This document shows, one piece after another, positions 44,165-57,300 of a stretch of 64,000 bases of DNA. Source of the DNA: Serpula lacrymans var. lacrymans S7.9. Taxonomy: Eukaryota; Basidiomycota; Agaricomycetes; Boletales; Serpulaceae. A program made the translations under genes and the position numbers. The DNA lies in contig NW_006763299.1 of assembly GCF_000218685.1 (NCBI RefSeq), positions 1,132,031-1,196,030 of the forward strand, given 5' to 3'. Each line of letters opens with the position of its first letter. Within the stretch, counting starts at the first letter, position 1. Below the pieces are notes generated by a model. That model had not been told where the DNA came from. It worked only from the letters and a program-made list of their open reading frames with translations, and searched no databases.

Positions 44165-44549
44165 AATGTTCTTGTGCTCGAGGTTCATTGCATGTGTCCT
44201 GTGTAGCCATCAATATATATTCATGAAACATGTCCGTTAACGTTTTACGAAAAGAAAGAAATCGAATGCAATTTATATATTTGTTATAATCGTAAATACG
44301 ATAAGAGAATGCTTGATGATAGGTGGATAGGTGTAATATAAGTAAGTTATGTCTAGATCATGGTAGATGTAATTGGATGTCTAATTCTTTGGTCTAATTC
44401 TAAAAATCTACGCCTAACTTGAAATCTATTAGTCTAGTGGTCTATCCAGCATCCATAAATATTTGAAAATGTGAGTCGAAGATGTCCAGCTCTCGAAAGA
44501 AGCCTCGTCACTTGACCATGCGTGGATGTCATGGATCCATGTGCTCATG
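44165..44549. other. Convergent 3' spacer
   Basis: 385 AT-rich bases between the ends of the ubiquitin-eS31 and F-box genes. No gene or repeat is seen. Confidence 0.5.
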
Positions 44550-46131
44550 CTACTGCGCATGAAGATTTGCTTGCACTTGTTGCCACTGCTCCGCATCACC
44601 ACTTTCTTGACCAGGATATACCATAGTCAAGGAAGGGAAAAGATTATTGAGATACCCTGAAAGTTGGATAACATCAGGAGGAGAATGGGAACCAATGGTT
44701 AAACGGCGCAGCGGATGCGGGTTGAGGAGCCGGGAAGGTGTAACGTCCAGAGATACCTCAGAAGAAGCATCTAGGCTCAAGGTAAGTCGCTCTAACTTTC
44801 TGCAACGTGCAGCGAACGTCGCTAAACACGATAAGGTCAATCGTGGGTGCCACGTTACTCCAGTAGAGTAAAGAACGGTCGAATCACCGAGTTGAAGTCG
44901 TCTAAGATTGGGCCACCACCTAGACATTTCTTCAACATCAGAATCTGTTAGATCGGGTGGAACCAAGGTATCTAGGGTGAAACAATGAAGATCCAATTGG
45001 GCTAAAGGACGTAGATCTTGAATCGTATAGTGGTTACTGGATTTGAAGGAGGATGTGTGGGTATCGTCATCATCATCTATATCTATATCATGTTCTATCG
45101 TGAGTTGCTCTAGGCTTTGCAGCGCATTGGCGGATAATCGGCTAAAAACGGCACTCCATGACGAGGGAAGTCCGGCTGCTTGTCCCACTTCGATATGGAA
45201 GGCGCGCAACGTGTTGGGCGGCAGATTTTGTATTAAGAGTTCAACGACAGGTGCATGTCCACGTATGGAGAGCTTCTCAAGGGAAGGGAAGAAATCATTC
45301 CCCCTACCGCGCCAGATAGAGATCGATTCAGCCAATTTCTCATTAGTGAAGTGACCAGCATGTAGGTTCAGTTCCGCGAGGATGGGGAGAGATGATATCG
45401 CCATGAGCGCTTCCACAGTCATCGAGCTGGATGTATGAAGCGAAAGGATGCGCAATGTAGTCAAGAACGAAATGGAGGGGATGAGGCACGGTGCAGCAAA
45501 GCCTCGCACAGAAAGCCTTTCAAGACTCGAATTTTTCGAAATCTCGTGGATTAGCTTGCATGCGAGCGTGCCTACATCACCTGAGTCTTGTCTGGATGCC
45601 TTGGACTTGAATCCTAGATCAAGTTGTAAGTTACGCAGGTGACGAGACACACTTAGGCGCGTCTGAATTTCGCCCCACCCGGACATCGAAATGCGAGCAG
45701 ACGTCAGATTTGGGAGAAGATGAATGTCATCTTCAGTTTGAAGAATCAGCCTTGACGAAGGGCTGGTGGTGTTGATCCTCTGCCGGTGCGTGATCGATTT
45801 GACCCGCTTGGCATATGAATGGAAGATGACCATATCTGAAGATTCAGACGCAACCTCCGCGGAAGGCGCCTAATCATTCGCACTGAGAAGGGGGACATAC
45901 ACCAGACCATTAAAGACCTACGATTTCATGACTGACATGTATCACTGTCGCTAGAGACAACAGAGGCGCTACAGATGGCAAAACCTTCCACAGTCGATCC
46001 AGAGCAGGATCTTTCCATGTCTTACAACATCTTGCAAGGTAAGTCAATGTCACTTTCCCACCTTTACCATCCTCAGAGCATATGTCGAAGATTTCCTGTA
46101 GTATCTCGTCAATGAAGAGTGCCCGATGCAT
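44550..46131 (-). CDS. F-box protein with LRR-like C-terminus
   Basis: Two exons, 46131-45922 and 45869-44550, give 509 residues. The N-terminal F-box reads IDEILQEIFDICSE…TYLARCCKTWKDPALDRLWKVL. The rest has irregular leucine-rich stretches (LRILSLHTSS, LAELNLHAG, LEKLSIRGH, LRRLQLGDS, LERLTLSLD) and an acidic run IDIDDDDDTH. Such proteins link substrates to an SCF ubiquitin ligase, and they are numerous in Agaricomycetes. The substrate is unknown. Confidence 0.88.
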
Positions 46132-46954
46132 GGTACAGAATCTAGGACCAGACTATACTGCCTCTGTTTGATTAGAAAATATACAAGGCTAAAGATTCTG
46201 AAAACGATTACCTGCGCAGAGCAACTTGACCGAGTTCAATCTCTAATAAAAATTGGAGCTATCTGGTGGTAACGGGCAAGCACTTATTTATGTGCCACTG
46301 ATTAAAGAGGTACTTAAAATTTCTGAAACTCGACTTTTGATTGGCTGTAGGTGTTATTACGTGATGTAACAACCTTACGGCAAGGTGAGTACCGCAGAAG
46401 TCGGAATTAAAAGTGATGCTACCCAGCATTTACAAGGTGCAGCATGATCAGAGAACAAAAAGCACTCAAAGTCACATAGTCCAGGTATAAGACCATTGAT
46501 ATTAGGCAGAAGTGAAACTACTATGCTCATGCCCCGCAGATGACCATAATCTACCTACCAAGCCAACGTGTCTTGATTATAAATATTAATCAGTAGACCA
46601 CTCGCGATGCCAAGGCAGGGCATACAGAGATTTCGAATCAAGTAGAGTTCGCTGCATAATATCATGCACTAGATTAGTTTTTCCGGCACTATACCATGAT
46701 GCCCCAGTGATGGTCGGTTAGTGCCATAGACAAAATCCAACGCGAAGGCGTTTAAGAAAGACCGCAGAAAATGCTCCATCCCACGATTTGATAAAACGTC
46801 ATTAACACGCTGTCAACGATTAAATTGACCTACAAACAATGTAACGGTCAGTTACAGGCTAACCGATGACGTGGCCTGCATGTGCATAATCGTGTCAATG
46901 GCTATGACATACGAAGTGCAGGATTCTAGGAGCAGGAGCCAATGTTGTAGATAG
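46132..46954. other. Gene-free spacer, F-box promoter and PET117 3' end
   Basis: 823 bases. I find no open frame of merit, no tRNA and no repeat. The F-box gene promoter should lie in the first part. Confidence 0.5.
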
Positions 46955-47251
46955 CTATGTGTCTTCTGTAGCATCGCCTGTGACGACCGTTTGAACCCGT
47001 TCATAAACCTCTCTTTTGCGGAGGGAGGCTTGAAATTCTTCTTCCCTTTTCTTCATTTTCTCTTTTCTGCGTTCGTCATCGCGTAGCACACCTTTGTACA
47101 TATTCTGTCGCATATGTCCAGGTCATGATAAACCATGACTGTGACAACAGCTCACCTCACGCTCCTGATTCTGCTGGAAGTGAACACCCCATATGATGAG
47201 AGAGGATATGAAAAAGGAAGCACATAAAGTTGCCTTCGCTGTGCGGGACAT
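46955..47251 (-). CDS. PET117: PET117-like cytochrome c oxidase assembly factor
   Basis: Two short exons, 47251-47156 and 47104-46955, give 81 residues, the same as human PET117. One membrane segment (residues about 8-23, TLCASFFISSLIIWGVHF) is followed by the family signature QERENMYKGVLRDDERRKEKM and a charged helix ending LRKREVYERVQT. It should act in the mitochondrial inner membrane, where PET117 links heme A synthase to cytochrome c oxidase assembly. Both exons are too short for simple frame finders. It is divergent from the CTD-binding gene, with 228 bases between starts. Confidence 0.9.
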
Positions 47252-47479
47252 TCTTCGGAGACTAGGTTTAGGGAGCTACACCTACACTGTTTGTGTGTTA
47301 CGGATGGATGGTGGAATACAACACTGGCAAGCCTAATAATCTACTAACAGCCGCACAGACCCAAAACATTAGCAAACAAGGCTCTTGCTACTGTTTGCCA
47401 CCATCCCGCATCGTCGCCATTGTCATAAACATTGACTAGTTTTTTTCATCCAGCCTTTGGGAATTCATGTTAAATTCAA
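47252..47479. promoter_or_regulatory. Divergent promoter, PET117 and CID-protein gene
   Basis: 228 bases between two start codons that point apart. No clear core promoter motif is visible. Confidence 0.4.
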
Positions 47480-50253
47480 ATGACTTCACTGAATGTATGG
47501 GGTCTTCTTGACAATTCTTGTTCTGCACTGACCAAAGCCCGTTTCTCAGGAATTCGAATCTACCTTAAAGGAGGTTGTTCAGGCAAAACGATTGTCAGCC
47601 TCCAAAATGACGAAATTGACAGAGATTGCGGTGAAATCTATTGAAGTGCGTCAATGCCAGTTTCTCATCGCGTCTATATTCACTGACAGTTGTATTGTTT
47701 TTGTTCACCGATTTTAGCAAGATACAAAGCTTGTGGCTATTCTTTATCGCACTCATAAGTCTTTGCCAACGACAGCCAAGGTTTCCAGTCTCTATGCTTT
47801 TGATGCATTGGCTCGCGCTGCCAGGAATCAAGTCACAAAGCATGGTATCGTCGGTGACATTAACTCAGAAAAGGGCAACGCTGCAACATTTTTACTGAAG
47901 ATTGAAGGCGTTCTGGATGGCCTGTTCAATGATCTAATATCCACTCGGAACCAAGAAATTAAGGTTAGTTACTTGTTACTGACATCTGTCACATTATAGC
48001 TATTATTTTGTCGTTCATATGCATCTAATCTTCGCGGGTGTCTTTCCAAGCGGTTGTCGCAAATTTATGCATAGTATCTATCTCAGGGCTTCCCTTATTC
48101 TATCAGCCTGCAATGTCACCAAATTTGGGGCATCGCTATAATGCGTTGTGCTATAGGGTCGTCTTTCGTGTTTATGGGTATGAATGTCCCCTGACATTCA
48201 CCAGATATCAGCCACCAGCGCGTCCAGTCACATGATTATAGCAGGGGCTTTATTTTCTGATACTATTTGGAGAACGAGCCCTAACAAACTTTTTTCTTTA
48301 TCACATCTCTGATCTCTAACAGGAAAAGGCCAAAAAGGTTCTTGACATATGGATCAAATCGAATACATTTCCTTCCGCGGTTCTAACACGTCTAAGGGAA
48401 TTGCTGAAGGACACAGAAAAAGGTGCTTATCATTCAAATATATGTTCGCTAAGTATTCCCTCTGCTTGTACAAATCTAGCTATTTTTGCTGGCGTCTCAG
48501 CCCTGAGAATGAAAAATATGAACTGAATCACAATCTGGTTTGCTTTTTATGTCAGAGGCCGATTTGAAACCAGTGAATACCGATCCACGACTTGGAGTCG
48601 CTAGTCAAGGGCCTCCAACTGCGACAATTACGACCCCTCCTACGCAACCATCTGCTACACAAGGGACAACTCCCCCCATCGCGGATCCTCTGCAATCGAC
48701 GCTTTTAGCCTTGCTAAATCAAGCTGCTCAAGGTCCACAACAAGCAACCAATGGGTGAGTTTATGAATGCTATGTTCCTCGAATTTGGATGCTGATGCTA
48801 CTGCATTTCCTCGAGCCAAACACTACCAAACACAGCGCCATTCCCTGCAACGCCGCCACAGCTTGACCCATCCCAATTGGCACTGCTACAACAATTAGCT
48901 CAGACAGCCAAGCTAGGAAACACAGCTCTTACGCAACCAACGTTTCCACAGCAGATACCACCGGTGCCTATACCTGGTAACCAGCATCAACCCTTTTCTG
49001 TCACAGGCATACCAGGGGGCTCTTCGCAACCTCACCTTCGGCCTCCTGGTACTTATCAGGAGGAGCGTTATGATTCTAACCATAGGGAGCCCAGGTACAG
49101 CAGATTTGGACCATCAGATCGTGGCCGTCATCTGAGAGACAGAGATGGGCCCTACGAGGAGCGCGGCAACTCTCGTGGTTTCCGTGGTGGTCATCGTGGT
49201 CGAGGTCGAGGCAGATGGGATGATCGTGATCGCGATCGCTACGGTGGGAGGGAAAAAGAATGGAATTCCGATTCCCCTACTCGACTTAGACGAAGTCGCT
49301 CGAGGAGTCCTCCTCCCAGGTATGGAGTTAGGCGAGACCCACGGCCATACAGCCCACCTCACAGACCGTCGATTGCATCAACAAAAGATTCATCGCGTAT
49401 TGTAGAGTCTAGCTCCTCAGGAGATCTTGAAGGCGAAAAAGACGAGTTTGGGCGTGATATCAGACCATCATCGCCCATGACCACCGATTCTGTATCTGCC
49501 AGCGACAGTCGAACACAGCCACAGGCAGCTCCCTCTGTAGAACCTGAACCTGCTCCTGCGCTCTCCGATTATCATATACCTGTAACAAAGCAGTTGCCCA
49601 TGGTAGCTGCCAATACATCTGCTCAGAACTCTGAATCTCTTACCTCGAGTTCAGTTACGTCGCAGCAAGGACTAGACAAGTTTGATATCGCAACATTTGA
49701 TTTCACTGCGTCCTCATCGTGGGAAGCGCTAGGAAAAATGTGGCAGGTTACTTACGGCTACCCGCCTTCACAAGAACAACTGATGCAGTTCGTCCTGTCG
49801 GGTGGCACAGTGACTGGTGAGCCACCAACTAGTGAGTTAGGAGGGGAGCAGAGTGGGGAACGGTCAGAACCAGATTGGCTTGAATCCAAGGAAGAAAGGG
49901 GCTACAGCGACACATGGGGAAGTGGTACAGGGCAAGGTAACGGACATGCGCGAGGGCGCGGTGGTAGTTTCGAACACGGCAACTACCGAGATAGTCATGA
50001 GCAGTGGGGATACATGAATTCAGCGTACGGACAGCACACTGATGCTGTGATCCTTGGTGAAGGTGGTGGCCAAGAAAGTAGTGACGGCGCGATGGAAGGA
50101 CAGGTATATGCTGATGCGGCCGGACAACAAACTGATGCACAAGAACAGCTTTCAAACGCTACACGACCACAAACCGGAGGAACAGGGGGGCGAATGCAGC
50201 GAGTGGGTGACAAATGGATGTTTGTCCGGGAGGCTGCGTCTGGAGTAGTATAA
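47480..50253 (+). CDS. RNA polymerase II CTD-interacting-domain (CID) protein
   Basis: Six exons: 47480-47494, 47550-47645, 47718-47963, 48323-48422, 48556-48754 and 48816-50253. They give 697 residues. Residues 1 to about 140 form a CID (EFESTLKEVVQAKRLSASKM … LVAILYRTHKSLP … ARNQVTKHG … KKVLDIWIKSNTFP). A Pro/Gln-rich region follows, then an Arg-rich RGG/RS block (GGHRGRGRGRWDDRDRDRYGG; RRSRSRSPPPR) and an acidic C-terminus. No RRM is seen, unlike Nrd1 or Seb1. It should bind the phosphorylated CTD and RNA in termination or 3' processing. The 4-5 and 5-6 introns (133 and 61 nt) are the least certain; the second uses acceptor CGAG. Confidence 0.85.
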
Positions 50254-51351
50254 TCGTCAGTTTAGTTTCGTCTGGTTACTGCATTTATTTCATTCGCATT
50301 GCATCCTAGTCATATGATCAAAAATATCAATCATTTCTTGCTGCTGGTCTTATATGCAGTTATAATTATGCGTTGCCAATATGGTCTTACGAAATGTATT
50401 AACTTTAGGAAAAATCCGTCAGAAACCGGCAGAGTGGTTGGCATTAGGACTTACTTCTCAGTGGTTTACCTTGTTTGCACGATGAAGCTTATGCTCTTGT
50501 AACATCAGCTACATAAGGGACAATCAGCTATAAGCTACATAGTGGAGGCAAAAGCGGAGTAAAAATCAAGAGAAGGGGCAGGTAATAATTGACTGCATCG
50601 CTTGTTGGAGGATATGGAAACAACAATAGGTAGTCGGCCACGACAATCTTCAAGTTAGTTCAGGGGCTTGCACTGACTTCAATACTCGAGCAAACATGAT
50701 GAGTTAGCCGGACTGTAGCACTGAGTAAGAACTACTTTGTCAACGGTCTCATCCAAAGAAGTAAATTAAGTATATCGTTGACTATGCTACCTGTCCAAGA
50801 GTAGTTAGCTTGAAATATAAGGAGCTTGAAATATAAGGAGTCGGAGAGTGCACTGACACAATAGAGATTTAGGATATTCTAGAGAAACTTGAACGGTGCG
50901 CACTTGCAGCGTCGTGTTCGCCATTTCGAATTCTTGATAACTTACCAGTAACTTGATAGGGCAGTGAAGTAGACCGTGACCGATGCGACTAAAAACAGTG
51001 ATTATTCATGAATCAGCGAGATGACGATCTGTTTGCGAGACCAAACGAGAACACTCATACTTGCTGACGATAATCAGTTTGTCTTTACACTTTTATAAAG
51101 CAGAAAGGCGTGATTATGTCGTTTTCCGCTGACGTTGGCGATGCTGAAAGGAAAGATCAAGGATGGTCAGGAAGAGACTCGGAAGGTCGGCTACCATTTA
51201 TTCATTGATTAGTAAGGTCACATAATGCCGTTACTATCACACGTGACAGACGCGTCCGTGACTCATAGGATCGCGTTATCGTGACGAGTGACTAGAAGTA
51301 CTCAACGAGTCCTTTGCTGTGTCCACACACACTTCTCACTCATTCCTCATC
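50254..51351. promoter_or_regulatory. Intergenic region with MCB and E-box sites before the methyltransferase
   Basis: 1.1 kb without a supported gene. A direct duplication of AGCTTGAAATATAAGGAG lies near 50809-50840. About 100 bases before the start codon at 51352 are CACGTG (51240-51245) and ACGCGT (51250-51255). ACGCGT is the MBF cell-cycle box, and its presence suggests S-phase expression. Binding is not shown. Confidence 0.55.
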
Positions 51352-54300
51352 ATGGCCAAAGGCAAAACGCAAGAAAAAGGCCAGAAGCCCATCACTAAAT
51401 TCTTTTCTGGAGGAAAAGCCGTCGACAATGACGATTCCTCATCGGATATTGACATGCCTGCAGCTCAGTCATCGAGAACAGACGGAAAAATCGAAGCCTC
51501 TGACTTACCCCCAATTCACGACATACCAGCAATGTTCTCCGATCTCGTGAGCCATATTCCTCAAATAAAAGGAGTGGTGGAGCGCGTCAAGGGACGTAAA
51601 TTACGCGTCGCGACCATGTGTTCTGGAACAGAGTCACCTTTGCTGGCTCTCGACCTCATCTGTCGCTCATTATCAGAACAGCACGACATCTCGCTCGATA
51701 TCGAGCACGTATTCTCGTGCGAAATTGAGCCCTTTAAACAAGCATATATCGAGCGGAACTTTCAACCACCTTTATTGTTTCGCGACGTTTGTGAGCTGGG
51801 AGAAGATGAGGCGTATGCGTGTACTTGCTCTCCACTAATTATGAGCTAATACCTTTCATCACCTTCTTTAGAACGACGGCATATGGCGCGCTGGCCCCTG
51901 TGCCCGGTGACGTCGACCTTCTAGTAGCAGGTACTTCTTGCGTCGATTACTCCAATCTCAACAACGAAAAGCAAGATATTGACGGCAATGGAGAATCTGG
52001 ACGTACTTTCCGTGGAATGATGTCTTGGGTAACAACGCATAGGCCACCATTGGTGATTCTAGAAAACGTTTGCTCAGCTCCTTGGGATCGCGTAGTCGAA
52101 TACTTCAATAAAAACGGCTATAGTGCGACGCACACAAGGGTCGATACTAAACAGTACTATATTCCCCACACTCGTACCCGTGTGTATCTCTTAGCTGTCA
52201 ATGAGAGGAGGTCCGATATGCCGAAAGCATGGAAAGAGTGGGTCACATCGAAATTAAAGCGGCAAGCATCATCTACGTTAGACGCATTTCTTCTCCCATC
52301 CGATGACCCGCGTATCCATCAAGCGAGGCAGAAGCTGGTTCAGGAAAGCTACAATGGTACGGATCGTCGCACTGGCCGTACTGACTGGGGTCGGTGCGAA
52401 TCTCGCCATCAGAGAGCAAGACTCGAAGAAGCTTTGGGACCAAAGCGTCCTCTGACAAATTGGGATGAAGGTGAATGAGTTGATTTAGTATTCATATGGC
52501 GCACGATTTACTCTGTATTTAGGTGGGACGTGCAAAATGCCGGATTTCGCTTGGGGGGATTGGGGAGTCGGCCAGGTCGAGCGGGTTTGGGACTTGATGG
52601 ACATTACGCTACTTCGTTCGGCGAAGAATGGCGTTGATCCATCCTATAAGACGTTCGTACCTCAAACTGTATCTCCCCCTTTATCTATCTTACTATTCGA
52701 TTACAGCCTGATTTGGAATTTATCTCAAAACGTCGATCGCACTATTGGTTCGAGTAGACTGGGCATATGTCCGTGTCTCACGCCATCAATGATACCATAT
52801 ATTACCAACCGTGGTGGTCCATTGGTCGGACTAGAGGCTCTATCAATGCAGGGGCTCCCCATCGATAAACTCCTTCTGACCCGAGAAACTGAGGATCAGC
52901 TAGCGGACCTTGCTGGCAATGCCATGTCGACCACGGTGGTTGGAGCTTGCATTCTTGCAGCATTAGTTGTCGGCAAGAAGCTTCTTAAAGCTGGGAATGA
53001 TGAACAAACTTATGAAATGAAGGAGGAGAACCATTCCCATTCTGGTAACCTAGATGCCAATGCTATGGATGTTGACTCGTCTCTACAGAAGGCCGTGTCG
53101 ATCAATAACATTCAAGGCGATGGTCAGCTGGTGCGCAAATCTTTGGACTTGTCCGCCACTAAGGACAGCTCATTGCCACGTCTTCTGAGTGACGCTCAGA
53201 AAAGTGTGCGTTTGTGCGAGTGCGAGGGGCGAAAGGATATAACCACTCGTGAGTTGATGCGCTGTAAAGACTGCGGGTCTTCATCGTGTAGGAAATGTGG
53301 GGGTCGTCCAGAGCATAACTACGAGATAATCGATGTCGCGACAAACGTCCGGCTTGCGCCGTCGATCTTCTCGAAAGAACTGAAATCAACTCTGCCTATG
53401 GCATTATCACTCGCCAACATCACTGAAGACCTCTTGGATGAGCTAAAGACCAGCTCAAATATCTCCATCCCAGAGACACGTTGGGTTAGCTGGCGTTCGG
53501 CGGTGATCCGAGCGAAAGAGACAGAACTTCGATTTGTAGAGCCTAAACGCCAAGAGATATGGTCTGCAATTTATCAGTCCCCGACTGCTTTGATGGAACT
53601 ATCGCTTCATCCTCAACAGACAGAATGGCGTCTGTATGCGAAGCCGGAGGATAGTGAACCTGCCAATGCAGAGATCCGCCAGCTTTTGCAGATGCCAGTT
53701 GCTCGTTTTAGCTGTGATGGCGATTTGCTCCATGGTCGCTGGCAGTTCGCTTTACCCTGTGCTACCACTGTTTCTATCACCCTGGAAGGAGTGGGTGAGC
53801 TAGTACCCTCTTGGGAAGCTCGCTTGGGCCTATTGGGAGAAGAGTATAAAGATCGAGCTGTCTATCCACGTATCCGTGTCACTGTTCCGGATGACAATAT
53901 CTCTAAACTCGACAGAAATATTTCGGGGGAATTTGTTTTGCTCGATAAATGTGGCACAGCAAATAGTGCGCTTCACAAGAAAGATATGACGCCCGAGGAG
54001 CAGACGTTACCGCCAATTTTCATGTTCTTAGATCCCACTCGTTGTGGAGACCCGAATGAAGATGCCTTTATTTTCTCCACAAGCAAGCGCCGATACGAGT
54101 ATGGCGAGTCGCGTCCCGTCATCTGCACTCTTGACCCGAAATGGAGGCAATCCGACGTCGAAGGCAAGCAGAACGTTAAATGTCACATTCCATTGATGTG
54201 GGTGGATGCACTTGCAGTAAAGTTGGAGGTAGGGGTTCCCTCTTTCTTTCTATTCAATAATATATCTGATTTGCATGTACTGAGCAGCCTTCTACCCCCG

Positions 54301-57300
54301 ACAATGCCTCATTTTCAGTACCAGGTGACAAAATTGATGTTCCAGTACATAATGATGCATGTCAAAGTGCTAATGCGCTTCTTGCGTGCAACGTACCTCT
54401 CGGCTCTGACGCTGGACCAGAATGGCCTCGCGGAGAATGGAGAGAAGTCGACAAGGTTCACGAACGTGGCACGTTTAAGGCATTGGCCTGGCTTATGGAA
54501 CGCATTCGCCACGTTGATGGCCATTTCAGTGATTGGCAGGCTGTTGAAATGCCACAGCAGCTTGGTCATTGTGAACGCTGCGCTCCCAATACTCCCACTA
54601 TCAAATGGAAGAAGACAGGTAAAAAGGTTTCTGCCATCGAAGACTCCATAGAAGCTGGTCAGTATGAGCGTAACCTTAAATTACGTCCAAGCCCCTTCGT
54701 CACTCAACTGAAGTTGGAAGATAAAGTGGGGATCGTCAAAATTGGTATCAATATCCCTTCATTATTACATCGAGCGCTATCTCGGCTTCCCTCCACCCAT
54801 CGACCCGAAAAGCCTGTTCTTTCATGGCGTCTAGACACGGACTTCATGCCAAGCGCTAAAATCGATCTACCTGTGTTGTCATTAATGAGCAACAAAGACG
54901 ACCCCGAGCATGCCCAACCTCCCAACTTCAAGCTTCCTCTCCGACCCGAGCAATTACGTTCTTTGACGTGGATGCTCCAGCAGGAAGCCGCTGATACAGT
55001 CCCTTTTGTCGAGGAGGAAATATCCGAAGCTATATCGGAACCTCTTGGATGGCGAGCAGAAGGTCGTGCACAGAGACCTGTGAGAGTTCGAGGTGGTGTT
55101 CTTGCAGATCAAGTTGGTTATGGGAAAACTGCTATTACCCTTGGCCTGATTGACTGTGCTTCGAAAGACGTCAAAGAAGAGTTGGAAGAAATGGGTGATA
55201 TGGCAGGCAAGGTTCCGACAAAGGCCACATTGGCAGTCGTGCCTCCTCACTTAACGCGGCAATGGGCATCTGAAGCAAAGAAGTTTGCTGGAAAACGGTT
55301 CAAGAACATCGTCGTGATCTCGACCGCCACACAAATGAACTCGCTTACCGTTGAACAGGTCCAAGAAGCTGATATTGTTATCGTTGCTTCAAACCTCTTC
55401 CAGAGCTCCGTCTACTTGGCTAATCTAGAATCTTTTGCTGCGGGTGGAAGTCTTCCGGGTCAAGATGGACGTTACTTCAATGCTCGCCTTGAAAGGACAT
55501 TGGCGTCTTTGCGACGTCAGGTAGACTTACTCAAAGAAGAAGGATCTACCCAGGTTATAAAGGCAATCCGCGAAGCACGAAGGCGCGGTAAGTTCTCTGG
55601 TCTCGGATATTTTCTAGGTATTGATCTCTAATTGCAGAAGACGAATTGGAGGCTGAAATATTTGTCGCTCCTAAAAGGCTCAAAGGAAAGTCCTACCGTG
55701 AAGCGGTTCCCGAATCTAAGAAGGAGAATTCAAAACTGGATATCAAAGAACACTTCCCAGCGAAACCTAATCGGTCTGGTCTTACACCTGAAGTCCTTCT
55801 GCCTGCACCGAAGAAACGTAAAGTGACTGTGGCTGAAGCAGAAGCTTCTTCCGCAACGGAGGGTACGGTGGATGAAGACTCAGACGCACCAAGGACACGA
55901 AAACGGCGCGTCACCTCGAAGAAAGTGACTATCGTTTTATCAGACTCCGAAGAAGAAAAAGGTCAGAGCAGCGACTATGAGGACGAGGAAGATTCTTCGG
56001 ACAAACCTATAAAACCCACATCTCGGAAAGGTCGCCCCAAGGCTGCCAAGGCCGTTCCGCCACCTTCATCTTCCTCTGACTACGAAGAGAGTTCCTCTGA
56101 GTCGTCTAGTGGCGAAGAAGTAGAATCCTCTCACGAGGAAGAGCATGTTCAAACCTCGAAGTCCAAGGCAAAACCGAAGCCCAAGGCCAAGTCCACTGGG
56201 ACCAAGAAGCGAGTATCAAATAAATCTTCCGAGGAGACAGATGACACCATGGACGTTGATAACTCACCATCATCGCCGTCGACGTCCAGTAAAGCCTCTA
56301 AAAAAAGAAAGGCGGCTGATAATGACAAAGGATCCGCCAAGAAGCAAAAGCGACGCGAGGACACAGACCCGTGGGGCCTCGAGTCAGCTGCCGTCAAGAA
56401 GGATTGGACTCAGATGCGGGCTCCTCCTTTGGAAACGTTTTATTTTTCCCGAGTAGTTGTAGACGAATACACGTACCTAGAAGGAAAAGTTCACTCGCTC
56501 GTCACCAAACTCACAGCCGAACGCCGTTGGGTTTTATCCGGCACACCGCCTATCCATGACTTTGGAGCCGTCAAGACGATTGCTGCCCATCTTAACTTGC
56601 ATCTCGGCATAGATGACGACGGCGAAGGCCAGTCTGTGATGATCAAGAAGCGCCGACGAGAGCAAACAGCTGTTGAAAAGTTCCACTCCTTCCGTGAAGT
56701 TCACAGTACGGAATGGCATGCTCATCGCCATCAATTAGGGCAAAACTTTTTGGACCACTTCGTCAGACAAGTGAGTAATGTAATCGCCGTAAACATTTGA
56801 TCACCTTTTTATGACTATCCCAGAATATTGCTGAGATCGACGAGATCCCTTCGACTTTCAAGATCGTGAAGATTAGCCTCCCTGCTGCTGAACGTGCTAT
56901 CTATTTGGAACTGGAACATCATCTACGTGCTCTTGACATGACTATCAAACGAGGCAAGAAGACAGAAAGTGATAGAGAAAAGCGCTTGGCTCAATCTCTT
57001 GGCGAAAGCAGGTACGTTGCATCCACAGTGTTCGAGGCCTGTCCGTACTGACCATAGTCATATAGCACTGCAGAAGAAGCCCTTTTGAAGCGTTGCTCTC
57101 ACTTCGATCTCGACACTTCAGACAAGGAGAACGCCATGAAAGCCTGTGAAGTCATTGTCAAGGAACGGACAAAGCAACTCGAAGATTGTAAAACTGAGCT
57201 GCGGAAGAAGCTTCGGGAAGCACTTGTCATGCAGAAGAAGATTGGCAAGACCGGAGAAGAATCCATGTTCCAAGAGTACGTCCGCATATCACGCACAGAA

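Noticed and set aside
54229..54651. C-terminal extension of the methyltransferase frame beyond VKLE
   Set aside because: The sequence after 54228 is intronic (GTAGGG…GAGCAG). The next exon in another frame restores the conserved protein.
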